A DNA stretch of 64,000 nucleotides from Tritrichomonas musculus (Eukaryota; Parabasalia; Tritrichomonadida; Tritrichomonadidae), in NCBI GenBank assembly GCA_039105265.1, contig JAPFFF010000040.1, positions 62,001-126,000 of the forward strand, read 5' to 3'. The first letter of the stretch is position 1. Each line of letters begins with the position of its first letter. Of the stretch, positions 60,829 to 64,000 are shown in pieces. Position numbers and translations under genes: made by a program. The notes beneath the pieces are model-generated. The model saw only the letters and a program-made list of their open reading frames with translations, made no database searches and was not told the origin of the DNA.

Positions 60829-62218
60829 CAGAGGTGCGGACAGGGTGAAGTGATTTAGATTCGCACCAAAATTTGTATATATTAATTATTTTTTATGAGC
60901 ATTATAATGATATAATTTTTTTTATTTTCGTCCACGGGGCCGACCTGTGGCGATATATGATTTTTTTTCTGAGGTAGAAAAATATAAACCACTGAAAAAA
61001 ATATAAAAATATGTAAACTATAGAAATTATGTAATTAATAGAAAAATCTATTATTTAGAAGAAAAAAAGTAATAAAAACATGATAAAAATCATTTTTATA
61101 CTATTTAAAAAAATGTGTCTCGTTTGTTATTATTTAATTATTAATGTATGATATAGTTTCCACTTAAATTGGCCCAAAAAAAAATTGAGAAAATGAAAAT
61201 GGGCCAAATTTAATAAAAAAAAGTATTTTAAAATTATATTATTAATATATAATTGTTATATATTTTATTTATATCATATGATTATTATAATATAATAAAA
61301 TAATAAATTACATATTAAGATATGAATTTAAATGTAAAAACTCTCAATTATTATTTACTATATTCTCAATTTTATTCTCGAAGATTTTTTTATTCAAAAT
61401 TTATGAAAAAAAAAAAAAAAAAATTAATGAAAAAAAACTTTCTACATTTGATTTAAATATTAATTAAACTTCAAAATATATAAAGAAAATTATTTATTTC
61501 ATTTCTCTCAAATTAACATTTTATGAGAAACGCTTTGAATTTATAATTGTTCAATATTTAGAATATACAGTTATATAAAGTTTATTAATTGTTTGTATTT
61601 ATTTTAAATATTTTAATTGTATATATAATATTATTAAAAGTTATATAATCTATGATATACATATAAATATAAAAAGATATTTGCTTAATATTTTAATAAA
61701 AATTTCTTATTGAAAAAAAATCGTTATTAATGTTTATGATTTTAAAATTGATTTTTGCAGCTCAGCCCCCTGAATCAAATTAAACTAAATTTAGCATATC
61801 TTTATTAAATTAAATGTAATATATCTAAATGTAATTATAATCTAAATAAATTCTTTATTTATTTAGATATTTCAAAAAAATATGTAAAAATTCATTAAAA
61901 TGAACTTTTTAACAAAATATGAAATATTTATAAAATAACAAAATGCATAATTAATCATTAATTCCCAATATATATAATAATTAATCATTATAATTTCAAT
62001 CCATCCATCAGGTGGCTGGATTGGGTTATTTTCATAGGATACTTGTTTGTGTTATTATAACTTATATAATTGATATTTTAAAACATTTAAATAATAAATA
62101 TATAAAATAAGTGCACTATAATATAATATCAAAATTTTATTTAGTAAATATTAATACATAAAAAGATATACATATTTTTATAAACGTTAAAAATGTAAAG
62201 TAAGTGTCCGCACTTCTG
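60829..62218. mobile_element. Non-autonomous inverted-repeat element, 1.39 kb
   Basis: Terminal inverted repeats of 14 bases, CAGAGGTGCGGACA (60829-60842) and TGTCCGCACTTCTG (62205-62218), differ at one position. TTTTTA flanks both ends directly (60823-60828, 62219-62224) and could be a 6-base target duplication, though T-rich sequence makes coincidence possible. A TA at the left edge would also fit Tc1/mariner-like insertion. The left end holds a local hairpin (GGTGCG with CGCACC at 60862-60867). The interior is AT-rich, with islands such as CCACGGGGCCGACCTGTGG at about 60932-60950, and encodes nothing recognisable. Confidence 0.6.
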
Positions 62219-62284
62219 TTTTTACTGAAACAATTTTTTACCAGAAATCATACCGTTTTTAACTGAAAATGTAATTCCAAAGCA

Positions 62285-64000
62285 TCATGATACGAAATCA
62301 ATTTTAAGAAATGCTGAAAAACGTTCTGGATGATTTTGAAGAGATAATGATATATTTATATTTTGATATAGTCGACTGACATATTCTTTATATTTAGTGA
62401 TATATTCTGAAGTTTGGTCCCATATTTGTTGATATTCGTTTCGTGCTTTTTCAAGCATATTTGTGGAATCACCGCCAAATTGTCGTCTTAATGATTCTAA
62501 TGTTTGAAACTCTGTATCTTTGTATGAAGCATATTTAAATGGCATATGCTGATGTAATGACAAATGACAATCACATCGATTGCATATTCCATTATTGGAT
62601 AACATTAGATAATTCATTTCTTCAAAATTCTTTTTTTCTTCATCTACATGAATACAATTATCTTGGCAAGTCCTTTTACATTTTGTGCAGTTTATTGCAT
62701 ATACACCAGGTTTAAGTTTTACTTCTTTCCATTTAATAACAGTAATCGGGATATTGAAGTCCTCATTTTGATCTATCAATTGTTTGTATTTTTCGATAAA
62801 AATACATTGTTGTTCAATTTGATTAATTTTTTCTTTTTTTTCTTGAATTATTTCAATAATACCTTCAATTGGCAAATAAAGCTTTTTCCTTTCGTTAAGA
62901 ACATTTTGTGTGAGTATCAAACTTTTCTCGCTCATTTTATGAGCATATACAAATACATTCTCATAACTTGTTTGGCTCATATCCCAATTTGATTTGTTAA
63001 TTATCCCATTATCACCACTAGTTTTTACGAAAAGTGATCTATTATAAAAATTACAATAATAAGTTGTTGGAATTTTAACATACGCTAAAGCTTTTGGCTA
63101 TAGCTTTCTGAAAATGTTGAAATGATGATGAAGTTATTAATTAATTATATCTCGACCAAATAATTTCAGGATCGAATCCACAAGATACCTGGCAGGAATA
63201 CAGAAATGGCAATGAGTTGATTGGTTGACAAGTGCAACTGCATTGATAGAGTCAATTCCCCAACCTCCTTCATTCCTGAAAAATGATTCAAGCAGGTTAA
63301 TGATTTTCATTACTGTTAAATCACTAATTCCAGGTGTATCAATTAATGTGACTGTGTAGGGAACAGGAAAACCAGGTTGCCAATTTAATGTGTATGCAGT
63401 GACATATTCTATTTGACTGGTTGCTGTATGTATATTGTTTGTTTTGCATTCTTCTTCTTCTGAAACAATTTTGAATCGGAAGTTATCATCCCATTTGACA
63501 CCATATAAGTAGTTAGCAATACCATTAAGAAATGTAGTTTTTCCACTGCCCATCATCCCAACAATTAAAATTTTTATTTCTTCTTTTAGTGAACTTATTT
63601 GTGGTCCAATTGTTATTTTTCTGAGTTTTTTTGATGGATTTTCATGAGTTATTATAGATGGTAATTTATAAATTTGTGGACATCCTTCTTCTGTTTTTAT
63701 TGGTACTGATAATTCTTTGATTATATCAACTAATCGTATCTGTGAAGTAGAAGATGCTGAAGAATAAGTCGATTTTTTTGTTAATTTTGAACATTCTACA
63801 AAATTATTATTTTCATTTGCGGATTCAAAAGAATGAATAGATTGTTGTATTAATTTTGAGTATTTTATAAAATCATCATTTCCAATTGTAGCTACGTCAA
63901 CTGGAAATGATTCTTTCAATAGTTCTAAAAAAATTCTAAAAGCTTTATTTTCATCTGAAAGCTCAGAAGAAGGAATAGATTTATGCTTTAATAACGTGCA
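62285..64000 (-). pseudogene. AIG1/septin-type GTPase with Cys/His zinc-like motif, disrupted, partial
   Basis: The gene reads leftward from beyond the window end. The first part (to 63137) has a Ser/Asn-rich N-terminus, then a P-loop (IVGMMGSGKTTFLNGI), switch-II-type motif TLIDTPGISD and a VNQSTH segment. The second part (62285-62980) has a helical region and a C-x2-C-x3-C-x3-C cluster (CTKCKRTCQDNC) with a second cluster CNRCDCHLSLHQHMP, as in a family of eukaryotic P-loop GTPases. Between them (62981-63136) the protein continues (NFIIISTFSESYS; PKALAYVKIPTTYY), but two one-base frame changes, near 63120-63130 and near 63095, and in-frame stops break it. It is a recent pseudogene, or a sequence with two read errors. 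Confidence 0.7.

Overview
The window looks like nuclear DNA of a parabasalid flagellate, most likely Tritrichomonas or a close relative. The evidence is a very AT-rich background together with families typical of trichomonads: BspA-like LRR_5 proteins, DUF3447-type ankyrin proteins, TKL-like kinases paired with degenerate kinase domains, a many-membrane-span PAS/nucleotide cyclase, BTB-BACK-F5/8C proteins, and a Polinton (Maverick). Two genes start a few bases after a match to the trichomonad initiator (TCA+1, pyrimidine, A/T). The species call is an inference; no rRNA or other marker is present.

Layout. 1-7260: right-hand part of a Polinton (integrase, packaging-type ATPase, candidate structural proteins), broken by a 14-bp satellite and lacking a polymerase here. 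7.3-10.4 kb: tandem pseudokinase-kinase gene. 10.7-12.3 kb: remnants of a surface beta-helix protein and a HAD hydrolase. 12.6-15.0 kb: uninterrupted ankyrin gene, whose 3' end is copied at 21.1 kb. 16.0-16.8 kb: three gene fragments in a row (discoidin domain, kinase, RtcB). 17.3-20.6 kb: first 'exploded' ankyrin gene. 21.8-28.5 kb: 2,238-residue pseudokinase-kinase-Sel1-BspA protein. 28.8 kb: 3' half of a tRNA. 28.9-35.0 kb: second exploded ankyrin gene. 35.4-40.5 kb: adenylyl-cyclase-type receptor. 41.6-44.4 kb: truncated BTB/discoidin gene head-to-head with a truncated third exploded ankyrin gene. 44.9-45.9 kb: MITE-like element. 46.6-47.5 kb: unknown fragment head-to-head with a fucosyltransferase-like fragment. 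48.0-50.0 kb: kinase fused to a possible ADP-ribosyltransferase-like domain. 50.3-52.9 kb: alpha/beta hydrolase with a very long Lys/Glu tail. 53.2-60.1 kb: ankyrin and BspA fragments, one intact BspA-like gene, and a decayed CARMIL-like LRR gene. 60.8-62.2 kb: second inverted-repeat element. 62.3-64.0 kb: broken GTPase gene running off the end.

The intact genes point to signalling and surface or scaffold functions (kinases, cyclase, LRR, ankyrin). Their arrangement looks like a region of heavy duplication and rearrangement, not a co-regulated cluster. The most unusual feature is the set of three loci in which a DUF3447/ankyrin N-terminal domain is followed by single ankyrin repeats, each an open module of about 96 nt, separated by 0.1-1 kb of stop-rich AT spacer. 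The spacer always falls at the same place in the repeat. The modules stay free of stops and indels while the spacers do not. Canonical GT...AG boundaries are not conserved, so whether the modules are exons, recombination cassettes or relics is open.
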